A stretch of DNA of 64,000 nt from Serinus canaria (taxonomy: Eukaryota > Chordata > Aves > Passeriformes > Fringillidae). Below the pieces are notes generated by a model. It was given only the letters and a program-made list of their open reading frames with translations, searched no databases and was not told the DNA's origin. The stretch spans positions 16,653,649 through 16,717,648 of the forward strand of contig NC_066315.1 of the NCBI RefSeq assembly GCF_022539315.1. Direction: 5' to 3'. Shown one piece after another: positions 1 through 40,200 of this stretch. Numbering within the stretch: position 1 is the first letter of the stretch; the number at the start of each line of letters is the position of its first letter. Made by a program: the position numbers and the translations under genes.

Positions 1-1677
1 GGTAAATACTTGGTGTATTGGACTGTCTTATTTGGAAAGGCATTTTTAAAATTCCTGACTTAGGGGTTTTTCAGAGTGTGAGCATTTAGAACAATAAAGC
101 TTATTCCAAGGTTTTACTGGGATATTTAATTAATTTATTCCAAATAAGCTAATGCAGACATACACACTTAATGTCTAGCATTGCTCTGGAAAATTAAAAC
201 TCTTATTTCTATTAGGATTCTGCTTGCTTTCCAAGTAAAAGAACCTTTTGCAGTGTTACAAGTAGTCTGTTATTTAGCTTGCAGCTGTGAAAACAGGATT
301 GCTTGGTATCACTGTTCTTAGGTGCTTCTCTACCTGTATTCCCACTTGTAATCTGCAATGCCTCCTATCAGAACTGTTAAGGAAGGGTCTTAGGTGTTCA
401 TTTCTTTTCGTAGTCAGAAGAATTTAATATTATTTGAGCATGTGCACCAGTTAGTGAAAAAACCAGTTAAGCTGAAGACATTTCACAGTGTCCACTGAAT
501 GCTGGCTTTCCTAGAAATGTTAATTTCCTCAATACTAATCTTGCTTTTTTTTAATCTTATATAGGAGCAGAAATATCAGCTAATTTTGTGCTTCATTTTT
601 GACTTTGATTCACTAAACAAAACCTTGCCCATCACAATATTAATTTTAGATTAAACCATTTCTAGATATGTACCTAAATGAGGTAGGATTTAGGATTACA
701 AGGATTTTTCTTTCTTTCTGAACCTTCACTATTTTTTTCTGTGATAGCCTTTCTAGGAAGAATTGATGCTTACAGACTAAGATTGATTTTCCTAGTGGAT
801 AAAGTGGAGGCTTGAGAGGTTTTGCTCAAAGGGGCATTTTGTTGTCAGATACCATCTCCTTCAATGAGATCCTGAGGTTCTAGTAGGTACTTAAACCAGT
901 ACATTCAATCCCTGAATCTTGAAATAGGCTTCCTAGAAATGGGACTTCTGTGGCATCCAATGCTTGATTTGCACTTGTTCTTTAGCTAGGGTTTAAGCTG
1001 TGATTATATTCCTTGTAGAAGAATGTGTCTGTTATGTGGAGCTTTGTTTGATTTTTCACAGACTGCTGGACTGATCTTTGTCTCCTTTTTTTTTTTTCTT
1101 CTCTGAATAAAATGCAGTGTATTTTATATTCCTTTACTTGCATCTTTAAAGCTTTGTTTTATTCTTTCAGTAAAGCTGCTATGAACAGTATGACTGAAAC
1201 TAGCCCCAGTGCTGAAATTAGTCCCTACCTGTGCAGACTCTCACTCTGATATGCACTGATGGCTTTGCTGAAAGAAATTACCACACAGACTTCCCAAGCT
1301 GAGTCCCCTCTGGGGCTCTGAGCAAATTGCTTAGCTTGTCTGTCCTGGTTTCCCAGCTGTGGAGTTGGAGTAGTTTATTACCAGTGTCAGTCATAAGAGC
1401 ACTGAGGGTTAATCTGTGAGGACTGTATCTGCACAGGTGGTGTCAAAGCAGTAACATATAATTGTAATTTTATTATTAATATTGGTTATTTCATTAAGGT
1501 GTAATTTTCTTACAGCATTTGTGTAGATTAAACTCATTTCATCAATAAACTGGCATCCTTCCAGCAGCATTAACGTTCAGACTCTTTGTCTAACAGTGAA
1601 ACCTAAACATGCAGCTAGCTCTGTAAAGAAACCAGCAAATGCCTAAAGAAACCCATACTTTCTTGTTTTTAATCTAG
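1..1677 (+). other. ABI1: ABI1 intron (3' part)
   Basis: AT-rich intronic DNA leading to the acceptor at 1676-1677. I see no exon, RNA gene or recognisable repeat beyond short T runs. Confidence 0.75.
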
Positions 1678-29565
<27,888 letters not shown>

Positions 29566-30430
29566 AATCCTTTGCTTTTCAAAGTTTGGTCTTGTATTCA
29601 AGTCATACCATGATTATTTACAAGGGGTAACTAAAAGCTAACAGAATTGTCTTAATATACTTTCAAAAAATTGTGCCCATTTCTTCAGGCCATACTGTTT
29701 TAATGGTATGATTGAATGTCCATCTCTGAGTCTCTGGGACAGTATGTCTTACCTGATGGCAATTTGTAAAACAAGCAACTGTCTATAACTGGTTATACTT
29801 ATTTACTTATGCATTGTTAATTTTATGACCAGCCTAATTATTATGGGGAAGTAGGGTATAATATTTAATGAACCATGATCAGATTGTGCCATTACATTTT
29901 TCAGTACAGCATGGTAACTAACACTACGTTAGACTAACATATTAAAACCTGGATGAGAAGTTTAATGTTAGTGCTGGTCATATTACTTTTTGTTTAGACT
30001 CTTTGCTCATGAATTATGTTTGTTAAAAGCATGCATACAAACTTATGTATTGAAATATACTTTTTTAAAAATCCAAGATGCTTCCAATTGTTGTAATCTT
30101 TACCTGGAGTATTCTCACTAAAGTCTATTACAATGAGTTGTTTGGGTCTAAGGTGTCCATGTGATTCAAAAAATGGGTGGTCTTATGTATGTGTAATTTG
30201 TACCCAAGTTTTTTTAATGAGTAAATTTACATTATGACTTTTTCCATTCATAAATATATAAGTGAACCAAAGGTCTTGTCCATTACTTTGTTGGTTGGCT
30301 TGGCAAAGAAGTTTGGAATGCTAACGTAGCAAAATCATGGCTGTGTTATCCCAGGCAATGTACTAAAAAGCTAACATTTGTAACATGACTTTAGCACTGA
30401 CAGAGGGAAAATAAATTAGATCTGAAACCT
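29566..30430 (+). other. ABI1: ABI1 3' untranslated region (approximate end)
   Basis: AT-rich sequence after the stop with no long reading frame. Possible poly(A) signals are ATTAAA at 29941-29946 and AATAAA at 30410-30415; a further ATTAAA occurs at 31038-31043. The end is set just past the AATAAA; the real transcript end is not visible from sequence. Confidence 0.6.
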
Positions 30431-31230
30431 GAATTCCACACTTTTACATACTCTTAAAAGTTCTTTTCTGCCAACACTTAGTTTCAGTGAGGGTTCTTGA
30501 TGGAATCTAGTTACCAGGATGCAGTGAGTTGAACACCAGCTGTAGCTCACAGTTCTGTGTGGGAACTCTCTCTGTGTGGCTCTGGGACATGCCCCACAGA
30601 GCAGAGGGACAGGAGCAGGCTGTCCTCCAGATAGCACCCAGGGGAACACAGGGACAGGAACTTGGCCATTGTTAAGGGATCACAGGCAGAGATAGCCAGA
30701 GAGGGTGTGCTTTCCTGCTCTACAGAGTCTGTGGCTGAAATAACCTGAGAAGGAATGTGGTAGTACTGGGTAATTACTGTGAGAGGAATGTGTCTGGGAC
30801 TTCAAAGGCAGCTTCTGGGGTGCTACAGAATATATTCTATAAATGAGTGATGAAAGTGATGGAGTTGCAGGTTTAACTGGCTGGTGAATCATTCATTTTT
30901 AGTTTGAGTTAGAAGTACTGAGCCTTTCATTTTCTGAACAAAAACATTCATTTGGTAACAATCTCAAATTCTGCATCATGTTAACTGCCAGCAGGTAGCC
31001 ACCAGTAGCATGAATTGAACTCATTGATGAATAATCAATTAAAATCCACTTGTAGTCTTTTACAGTAAACCAGTACCTCTGTATACAATTCCAGGTGCTT
31101 CTTGTTAAGTAGCCAGGGAAACATCCAAACCCTCTCTTCAGAGCAGTTTACCAGCTCCTGTACATGCATGCTCTCTTTATTAGTGTAAACAAGTGAAATT
31201 TGGAACAGCTTCAGTTTTCATACACTGATT
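30431..31230. other. ABI1-PDSS1 convergent intergenic zone
   Basis: About 0.8 kb between the best poly(A) signals of the two convergent genes. No gene recognised. If ABI1 uses the later ATTAAA at 31038 the two 3'UTRs approach within about 200 bp. Confidence 0.55.
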
Positions 31231-31538
31231 TATATTTATTCTCATTGTGGCCTTTGTGCATCAACATGTAAACATCTTCCCCATCCCCCACAATCAATAG
31301 CCCCCACTAAAACAATTGTACAGCACGGTTTGATTTGCTCTGAATTGCATGGCTTCCCACAGTAAAACACTTTAAACTTTTGTTTAAAAAAAAAAAAAAA
31401 AGTAAAACTTCCAAAACAAAAAAAAGGTTTTTTTAAAAAAATAATTTTTGGTAGCTTGAGTTGGAAGCAAATAACTTTTGAAATAAATGTAGGCACAGTC
31501 TGGTAAAGTAGCTGCCAGAAGGAGTGGAAGGAGTTCTC
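31231..31538 (-). other. PDSS1: PDSS1 3' untranslated region (approximate)
   Basis: Lies downstream of the PDSS1 stop on the minus strand. A minus-strand AATAAA reads from 31240 to 31235; another lies at 31181-31176. Contains an A16 run on the + strand at about 31385-31400. Confidence 0.6.
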
Positions 31539-31679
31539 TCACTTGTCTCGCATGAGAACCATTTCTGTCAGGTGCACCAGGGCCTCTCTCTCGGGGGACG
31601 GCCGCAGCTTGCGGATCTCGCGCGTGGCCGCGTGGCAGTAGCGCTGGGCGAGGTAGGTCGTTTGCTGCACACCATCACT
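31539..31679 (-). CDS. PDSS1: PDSS1 terminal exon 11
   Basis: 47 codons including TGA stop (31541-31539). It encodes [40 protein letters not shown] and VLMRDK. It is GC-rich relative to the surrounding introns. Confidence 0.97.
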   Translation of the reverse strand, partial: SDGVQQTTYLAQRYCHAATREIRKLRPSPEREALVHLTEMVLMRDK

Positions 31680-34600
31680 CTGAGGGAAGGAGACAGAGAG
31701 AGCAAACGCAGACCTGATCAGCTTCCTGCTGCCTTCTGCCTCTTCCAGGCACAGGGGGAAGTTCTAAGGTCAGTAAGTACCCTCATACATTATGTTCTGA
31801 TGGGGAAAGGAGGAGGATTCGTTCTGTAATCGGGGAAGCCCACCTTCCTGCCCAGAACTGTCCAAGTACTAAAACTCATCCATTACAAAACAGCACTGGC
31901 ATTAATAACAGAGTAGAAACGAATGGTTTATCCCTTCCCCTCCTCCCCTAAATAGAGATGTACAAAACACCCAAGCTATTCTGAAAAATAGGTATTAATT
32001 TTGCATAGACCATTACTCAGTCTTTTTAGACCAGAGTCATTTAAAACTGGTATAGAGTGTGCACTGCTGTTACAATACTGACTGGAAATTACATGCCATT
32101 TATACCAGCTGTTGAATACAGCTATGCCTCATGCTGAAGGAACTAAGTTCATGCATGAGCTTTTTACTTATTATGTGGATTTTATGCTGTTGGAAGAGAA
32201 AGAAAAGAAAAAAAGTTCTTCAGTACCTAGCATTTCTGCTAAAACACTATGCCAGTAGGAGAGCTGAGGAGTTCTTACTTGGCATTGTACATTGCAGGCT
32301 ACACAGCAGGTATTTGCCAATGCAGCCTTGCTCCTTTACTTGAGAGGCAATGAATTTCAGACTGAGCAGCAGGGAGAATAGAAATATTTGATATCAGTCT
32401 TACCTGCAACACATATTTCCATGCACGTTCAACATCTCCTGGCTTACTGAATCTCCTCATTATCATAGCATTCATTTCTGGAAACTAAGCACAAAGGGAG
32501 AAGGCTTTGTACTTGCTTTTGAGTTGTTTTCCATGTAGCTGCCTGCCATGCTCAGGTCAGAACACCACCAAAGTGCAGCCCTCTTCCCATCACTGCTGTT
32601 GCTATAGGTATAGCTTTAGGTTTGCACCTGCAGTCTGCACAGGACTACATTATAGCCCAAGCATTTAAAACTGAAACCTGGCTCTGGCTCTGGGGGCTGT
32701 AGCCAGTTGGTAGCAGAAGTCAGCACCTGCCATTTTATCATGTTAAGCAGATGTTCCAGTGTGGTAACTACTGCTGTGGCTAGTGCCTGGTGTATAATCT
32801 GCATCAGATACTCTACCACAGATGATGTTGGTGTTGGCACTCCTAGAAGAAGCACCTCTGCCCCCACACCTACAAAAGAACCCAGGATGTTGGTTGTTGC
32901 AATACTGTACAGTTCAACTTGTAAAATCCCTTCATGGTAACACTGGCTGTTACATTCTCTTACATATTCCATTGTGCTGGTATTTTATATACACAGATTT
33001 TTTTTTTTTTTTAGTAAGAGAAAAATGACAACTATAAAGTATTTTGTTTTCAGTCACGTAGCATTTGTAGTTAGCACTGCATGCTCAATTCCTTACAAAT
33101 CAAGCAACTCAAGTCAGTTGTTTTGAGAAAAATCACATCACTTAGGTAAATATGCAGCCTCTTTCTTCAGACAGCCTAGAAACAGAAAATCCTAGTGCTT
33201 AACAAAATAAGGCTACAACTTAAGGCAGCTACTCCACAGAAGAATTCTGTTTAAGGGAAAGAGCTGTTTGTTCATCTTGCCTGAAAGGATTACAGTCAAA
33301 CAAAGATGATTTTATTGCTATATACTTGTAAACAATGATCTGCTTTCCTTGCACACCTTTGGTCCTGTAACTGCAGTGTTACAACCTCGTTCAGGTACAA
33401 ACATGTAGCACCCATCAGTGCTGTGACAGTCTCCTATTACTCATACACAGTCTTGGAGATGCATTCAGAAGTTCAGTGATGACTCATACTGTAACTAAAA
33501 GAAGAAAGTCTTTTTCTAGTTCCTAGCTTCCTTCTCAGGTAACGACAACTTAATTGCAGTGTTCATGCAATCAATTTTCACATTATTCATATTTACAGTT
33601 ATATAGGATGCATATGGGATCACTTTTTATATTTAAGCACTAAAGGACATGAAAATCCCCAAACTTGTAAGGCAAAGCTGTTATTAGCAATTCTGCATAT
33701 TTAGTGGGCAGCACATCAGCATTTAACAGGAAGGCTTATAAGAAAAATAAACCTTCATTCTTCAGCTGTACTCGTTTAAGAGGAGCTTTAGAATTAGCAT
33801 ACACTAGTCTATTTCCTTAAAAAATAAATGGGGTGGTTTTTTTTTACTGAGTGAGCTAACTTTAAATACTGAATAAATAGGTACTATATCAAGGTAAACA
33901 TTTCTTTCTCCTTAATATTCTAATGCACAAAGGTGTACTTCAGAGGGAGGGGAGAGGACAGGAAGAAAAGGCATCTGCCACTGAAGATCCAGAGCACATC
34001 AAAAACTAACGAATGTTTGTCAGGAAGACAACTGGAAGAGTACCAGTGACATGAAAGGATAGCAGCAATACTAATCTGAAAAGACAGCCTGAAATTAATA
34101 ATTACACTTTGGACTGTCTTCAAGTCCTGGCTCATGAGTTTTTTTCTCAGACACAAATATATGAAATATCTTTTAGTAGCATCACAAGTGTCGGTTGAAG
34201 CTCCACATTTTTTAGCAGTCATGCTTTGTTTTTATATCAGTTAAGTCTGCAGTGCTGTTGTTCCAGTTTTTTGAAAACAGCAGGACATTTGCAGCAAAGA
34301 AGCCTTCTGGTTAATGCAGAAAACTTTATAAGAATGTCAAGTTATATTTCAATGCAAAAATGCACACTTCCCATCTACCAAAGACATAAATGAGGAAAAA
34401 GTGGCCTACAAAGAACAAGATTTTACAATAGGAGTGACAGATTTTATTTTCTTTTATTTCTATATTATGAACTAATTTATCTTGTAAGGCTAATTAAAAG
34501 ATAGATGAAGTTCAAATTGGAATATTCAACACCCACAAGACAATCAATGTCACCCATTCTCTGCCAAAATTGGGTATTTGCAACATGCCTTGTTTCCTTC

Positions 34601-37173
34601 TGCACGTGGCTTTAGCACACACAAAAACAGTTTTACAACTCCATCCCCGCTCTCTACCTGAGCGTCTCACTGTTCTTTGGACAGCTCCAATTGCTGATGA
34701 CACAGTTCTGAAATAATGATTCAAGAATATGCTTGTGAATCCCCAAGATGAGTGTGGGGAGACACTGAGGACACAGAGAAGGTTGTTCTCAATATGCATT
34801 CATTGACTGTGTCAGTTGGCTGATACTCTGTGCTCCTGTCTGTTCTGAGATACAGATCCTTGGAAATGCCCAAAGGATAAGGAAGCAAACAGATGTGTAT
34901 GCTCCACCTCCCCCCACAACAGGCTCTTTTAGAAGGGGAAGTAAATGTCAAAGTTGTTGGGGTTTTTTAAATGATTTAGAACTTTTCCCATGTTAAGCTC
35001 TAAGCAATTCCACTGAGAGATCATAGATGAGAGCTCTGCTGGAACTAATTGTGCCAGCTTTTATATCACACTGTGAAGGCTGATAGGAAGGACTGCTTTT
35101 TAAGTCCCAAATCTGCTTGCCTCTGGTGAACAAGACACTGGAGCAAGGCATTAAACCAGCTTCTTTCCTGTTTATGGATTAGCACCATTTTTAATGGTTT
35201 TTTTCATGCTGCTCACACTTCTGTTTTCATTTGGCTCCCCCAAATAATTTTTAAGGCACTGAGAATCTTGACCAATTTTAAGTTTGTTTTATTTATGACA
35301 CTCCCTCTCCTCTTACCCAACCTTCAGACAGGAAACTTACTCATATTTGTAAATGGATAATACCTGAAGACAAAGAGATGAAAAGATCAAATCCAAAAAT
35401 AAAGGCACACACCTAAAGGCAAGGCAGGGATTTCAATTCTTGGCCCCAGATGGATACAAAGTCCAGAACAAGGCAAAAAAGCCAACACACAGAGTCAAGC
35501 CTGGGAAGATGTCTCAGGAGAAAACACAAGCAAGAAGCTACTTAGGAATAACCTACACAAAAGGTGCTAAAACTCTCTGAATACCTACAAGAGTCTAACA
35601 GTAAGTAGAGTTGTTTCTCATATCTTGTATGTGCACAGAATCCATCTGATACTAAACCCACTGATTTGTCACATGTACACAGGCCACTCTCATCACTGAC
35701 ACTGGAGATCTGATGTGTTTCAGCTGGTCCTGTGAGGAGTAGTTTACACTTTTCCTTTTGAGCAAACAGCTTCCTGCTGACTTACCTGTCGACAAGCAAA
35801 TAAGACGGGGCCTGTGGCTAATCCAAGCTTGAGATCTGCTGCTGTTGGTTTCCCCAGATGGTCAGCACATGACGTAAAATCCAGCACATCATCTATCAAC
35901 TAAAAAATAAACATACAGATTATTTAAAATTTCTTTTTCAAGTATTAGAGCTAAATACAGAATAATCCTTGTTAAAGACAAGATTTGTAGGAAGCATTAA
36001 GACAGCCCACTTTGATTTCTAAAGCACTTTGGAGAAGCTTAGATTTTAGAATACATTTAGTTCAACAAAAACACTACCTGAAAAGCTATGCCAACGTTTT
36101 TTCCATACTGGTATGCAATCTCATGAACTTTGGGATCGGGGCAGCCTAGAATTGAAACCTGAAAAAAAAACCAAAAACCCCAAGTAAATAGAAAGCTTTA
36201 GTTAGCTAAAAGTAAGCACTTTTAGCCCCTGACCCTAGGTGTGACACAGCCAGCACAGGAGGGATCTGGGAAAGGCAAAAAAAGCTGACTTGGGCACATT
36301 CTGGCTTATCTCAGTTCACGGAGACACACAACTGGCCAAGCTTACTAGAAAATGAGGCTGAACAGCAGTGCAGTATTAAAACTACATTCACATCTGCAAA
36401 GAGATTAGCTTCATTAAATATTTATTAGGCTTGGAAATTACAATGCAAGGATAAAGAGAGAAGAAATGTGGATGCACTTCACATGCAGGGTAGTAGTCAT
36501 ATCCAGTCCAGTGATGGGGAAATTAAGCTAATTACATACATAAATCAGCCAGGGGATAATTGGAGGTCAGATAGCAGATAAATGGACATTACATGTCTCA
36601 TAAAAGATCACAAAGCTGGATGTGTTGGACCTGGTACAGTAGGGGCAGTTGACATAAGGATGATTATTTTTTAGGTGATGTTAACTGTATCTGACTTGCT
36701 TAGGAAGATGACTTGATTAGCCTGAAGGCAAAGCTACTGAGGGATAATTAGCAGTAAAGAAAAGACAGCAAATGAAGAAAGCACACCAAGCTCACAAAGG
36801 TCTCACTAAACTGAGATAAACAAAACATTTTACTCAAATGAACAATCAACTACTTGAGAGACAGAAATTTTGCTGAATAAACTCCACAAAACTAAAATAC
36901 AGGACATTAACTAAGATTTGAGAATTAATATCTTGCCTCAAAGTAAAGGCATTTATGCTTTTTGCATTTATGTACTGATTATACATTTTGCAAAATGAGG
37001 TTGGTTAAATACTCGGATTTATTTCAACTTCAATAAACCAATTAGAACAGGGGACAAAAATCCACCCTGGTTTATTGCAGGCGTTTCAAATCTGCTGTGA
37101 CCAATGCAAGGAGTGAAGATACATTTTACTTAAGACTAAAAATATATGCTAGGAAAACACAATATAAAAAATA

Positions 37174-37226
<53 letters not shown>

Positions 37227-40200
37227 TCCTCATTAAGACTGTGTAAGGTAGGATCATACAAAACCCCTACAATCCCAAAATCAACCCCAAACTAAAAGCA
37301 AGTCCAGCAGTAGCTTTGAAGGTGAACGTGAAGATGAAAATAAGAAACAACATTATATCCTAATAAATGTGATACAACTTGCACAAAATGAGAGAATATT
37401 TCATGCAGCAGTGCGCTTCATATCTTAGCATCAGAACACTTCCCAGTCATAACGTGCAACGTGGATAATAACTAAACCCCAGAGGAATCTGGATGACTAA
37501 GAAATTACCAGCATCATACATTCTCCATTTTTATTTAAAGGAGAACACTATAGCAGGAAAATGCTACTTATCTCTAATAATCACACAAGATCCTGAAGGC
37601 TATTAAACAGAGTGAACTGCAAATATGAGATATTTAAACCCATGTTGCTAGGGACTATCAAAGTAGAACATTTTGCCTTTTTATCCTCCTTTTGATGTTT
37701 GTGTCCTAAATAGCAGTATTTGCCCGAAGACCTAACACCTACTGCTGTACCATACAAACTTTGGTTGGTTCTGTAATATAAATCACATAATACCAGCATG
37801 GTAGGGGGACTGCATCCACCCTGTTCCAATGAAATCCTTACCTACCTCCTCCATGTGGAGGATTAAAATACAGAATTCAGTGACAAAATCCTCCTTAATG
37901 GCAAAGGGTCAGAGTGGGCAGTAGCTGGCAGAGGGTGGGAGGAAGTGCTGCGTAAAGAAAAGAGCTTCCTCATTTAACCTGAAAGGTCAATTCTTGTTCA
38001 TAGACCAAAAAAAGACAAAAAAAAAATTAAAATCCAGGAGATTTGTTTTGCCAATCATCCTCAAGTGAGCAACCCTCTGACCATGACCACATAATAAACC
38101 TACAATTGGGTTGATTCTATCAGGGAGCTCCTTCAGGATTGCAATTTCTCAAACTGCTCTTGTGGATTGTTGCCCCCAGCTGGACACTGGCCGGGCTGCA
38201 GCCAGGCAGCCTGTCACTCCCACAGAGTTTAACTGGAGCTGTACTGGGATAATGTTCTGGGATAATACCCACACTTACAAATACAAATCAGGATAACCAA
38301 GTCAATACAGTGATGTGTGAATAAACGATAAAACTCCCCCTTTGAAAACAGCCTAGAGCTCCCCAAACAGGTATGACTGGCTCATGACAAATTTAATCTT
38401 GCAAGAATCCAGGCCTGTCCTCCACTAAATCATGATGAAAAATCCTTCCTAATACCAAGTGAAACAAATTCTTTAGAAAATTTCTTTGAATTCAGCAAAG
38501 CAGGATAATCTCCTTGGTGTTATTTTTAACACACTCTTTGCAATAAAAAAGTTGTTTCTGTTATGTTATATGAGAGACTATAAACCAATTTTGCCTCTTG
38601 GCTGAATTTCACATCCATAAAATACATCATCAGCTCTGGGTAGATAAATCCTGCTCTGATATTTAATATGGGACAATATGGCAGCTGGAGTTGAAAGCAT
38701 TTGCACATCTCTACCAGTGCTCTGTAGGTGAGAGAGGAAAACCTGCTGCTGGGCCAGAATTTGCTTGAATAAACACTACAAGAGATGTTGGCTCTTGTAG
38801 TCCTAGATTTGTGGACTAGGAAAGGAAAAGGCTCTAAAATGTTCCCCTTTTCCAGCTATTCTCCTCCATGCCCATCTCCAGAAGCAGTCAGGTTCCTGCC
38901 TTCTCATTCCTGGCTCATCCACCCCTGTTTTTCTAGAGAGGAGCAGTGTTCCTCTTTCCAGGAGAATCACAGAATAGTTTAGGTTGGAAGGAAACTCTGA
39001 GAGTCATCTGCTCAAAGGAGAGTCTACTTCACAGTCAGAGGTCTTATTTTCCTAGGCACCAGTTCCACATGCTGGTAGGGTTTTCTGATGGAGCCCTGTG
39101 CACACACCAGGAATTCACAGGAAGATCCAGAGCTTTAGACTATTGGTTTCTTCAGTCCCTTCCACAGCCCTGCCTTACACAAGGAGGCAAAAGCTTCTTC
39201 CTAATATGGAAATCAAGAATCTCTAGTGCACCCTTACACTCAAAGCAAGTAGGATTTAATCCATCATCTGAAAGTATACCATGCAAAATATAAATAGCTT
39301 TATGAGGCTCAGGAATTCACATTACGGCAGGGTTTAAAAGAGACAGAAAACCTGCTCAGGTTATTTTGCTATCTCCAGCTGGCCTGATGACTAAACAGAA
39401 ATTCCACTCTAGCCTTATTGTGTCTGAATTCTTGAACTAAAGTCACCTCATACTTCTCTGAAAAATGCCTTGCAGTAACTAAGGTTTCAATGACTCTGGG
39501 CCATCTGCCACTGCCTCCTTTTACAATGCACTTTAATTGAAATTTTGGTAACATTCCCCCATGCAGAACTGTTGTAGAAATAAGCTGGAGACTGGGATGG
39601 CTCTTAACATCTTGAACAGACTGTTCTCTCCCTAAGTCCTAATTTAAAGAATTTTGATTTAAATGCAGTAAAGCTCTGGTGGTACAGAATGTATCAGTTA
39701 CAGTGTATGTCTTGTTTAGACATTTTTGCAGGAATACTCTCCCATTTCTAAAGCATGGTACCATGCAATTCTAAGGTGCCACCCGAACCTGTTTGACATC
39801 TTCTTTCCAGTTGATATTTGTATTTATTCAATCACAGCTACTAATCAGGATTTTCCGGTCATTAACAGGAACAGAACTGCTTCTAAAACCCATAGTCTCT
39901 CCTCTAAGTTTTGTCCCTGAAAACAAGATATGAATACTCTTTATTCCCTAACTGAATTTCCATTCAAGATAGAACTGATGATCATACTTATGCTACAGAA
40001 AACAGAACTCCCTTCTGATTCCATTCCTTCAGTAGCCAAAGCCATCTTAACAAAAATATCTCAACACCCACATGCAACAAAAAAACCTCCCAAATCCTGG
40101 CCCCCCTGCCCCCAAAAAATCCCTTTTAACTGCTATCAATAGAGCTCTCCTAATCCATGCAGAGAGAAACTGAGGGAAACATACAAATTCAACTCATTGG

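Noticed and set aside
32616..32972. 118-codon minus-strand frame in PDSS1 intron 9
   Set aside because: Same strand as PDSS1 but not flanked by usable splice sites in the right phase; exons 9 and 10 join perfectly without it.
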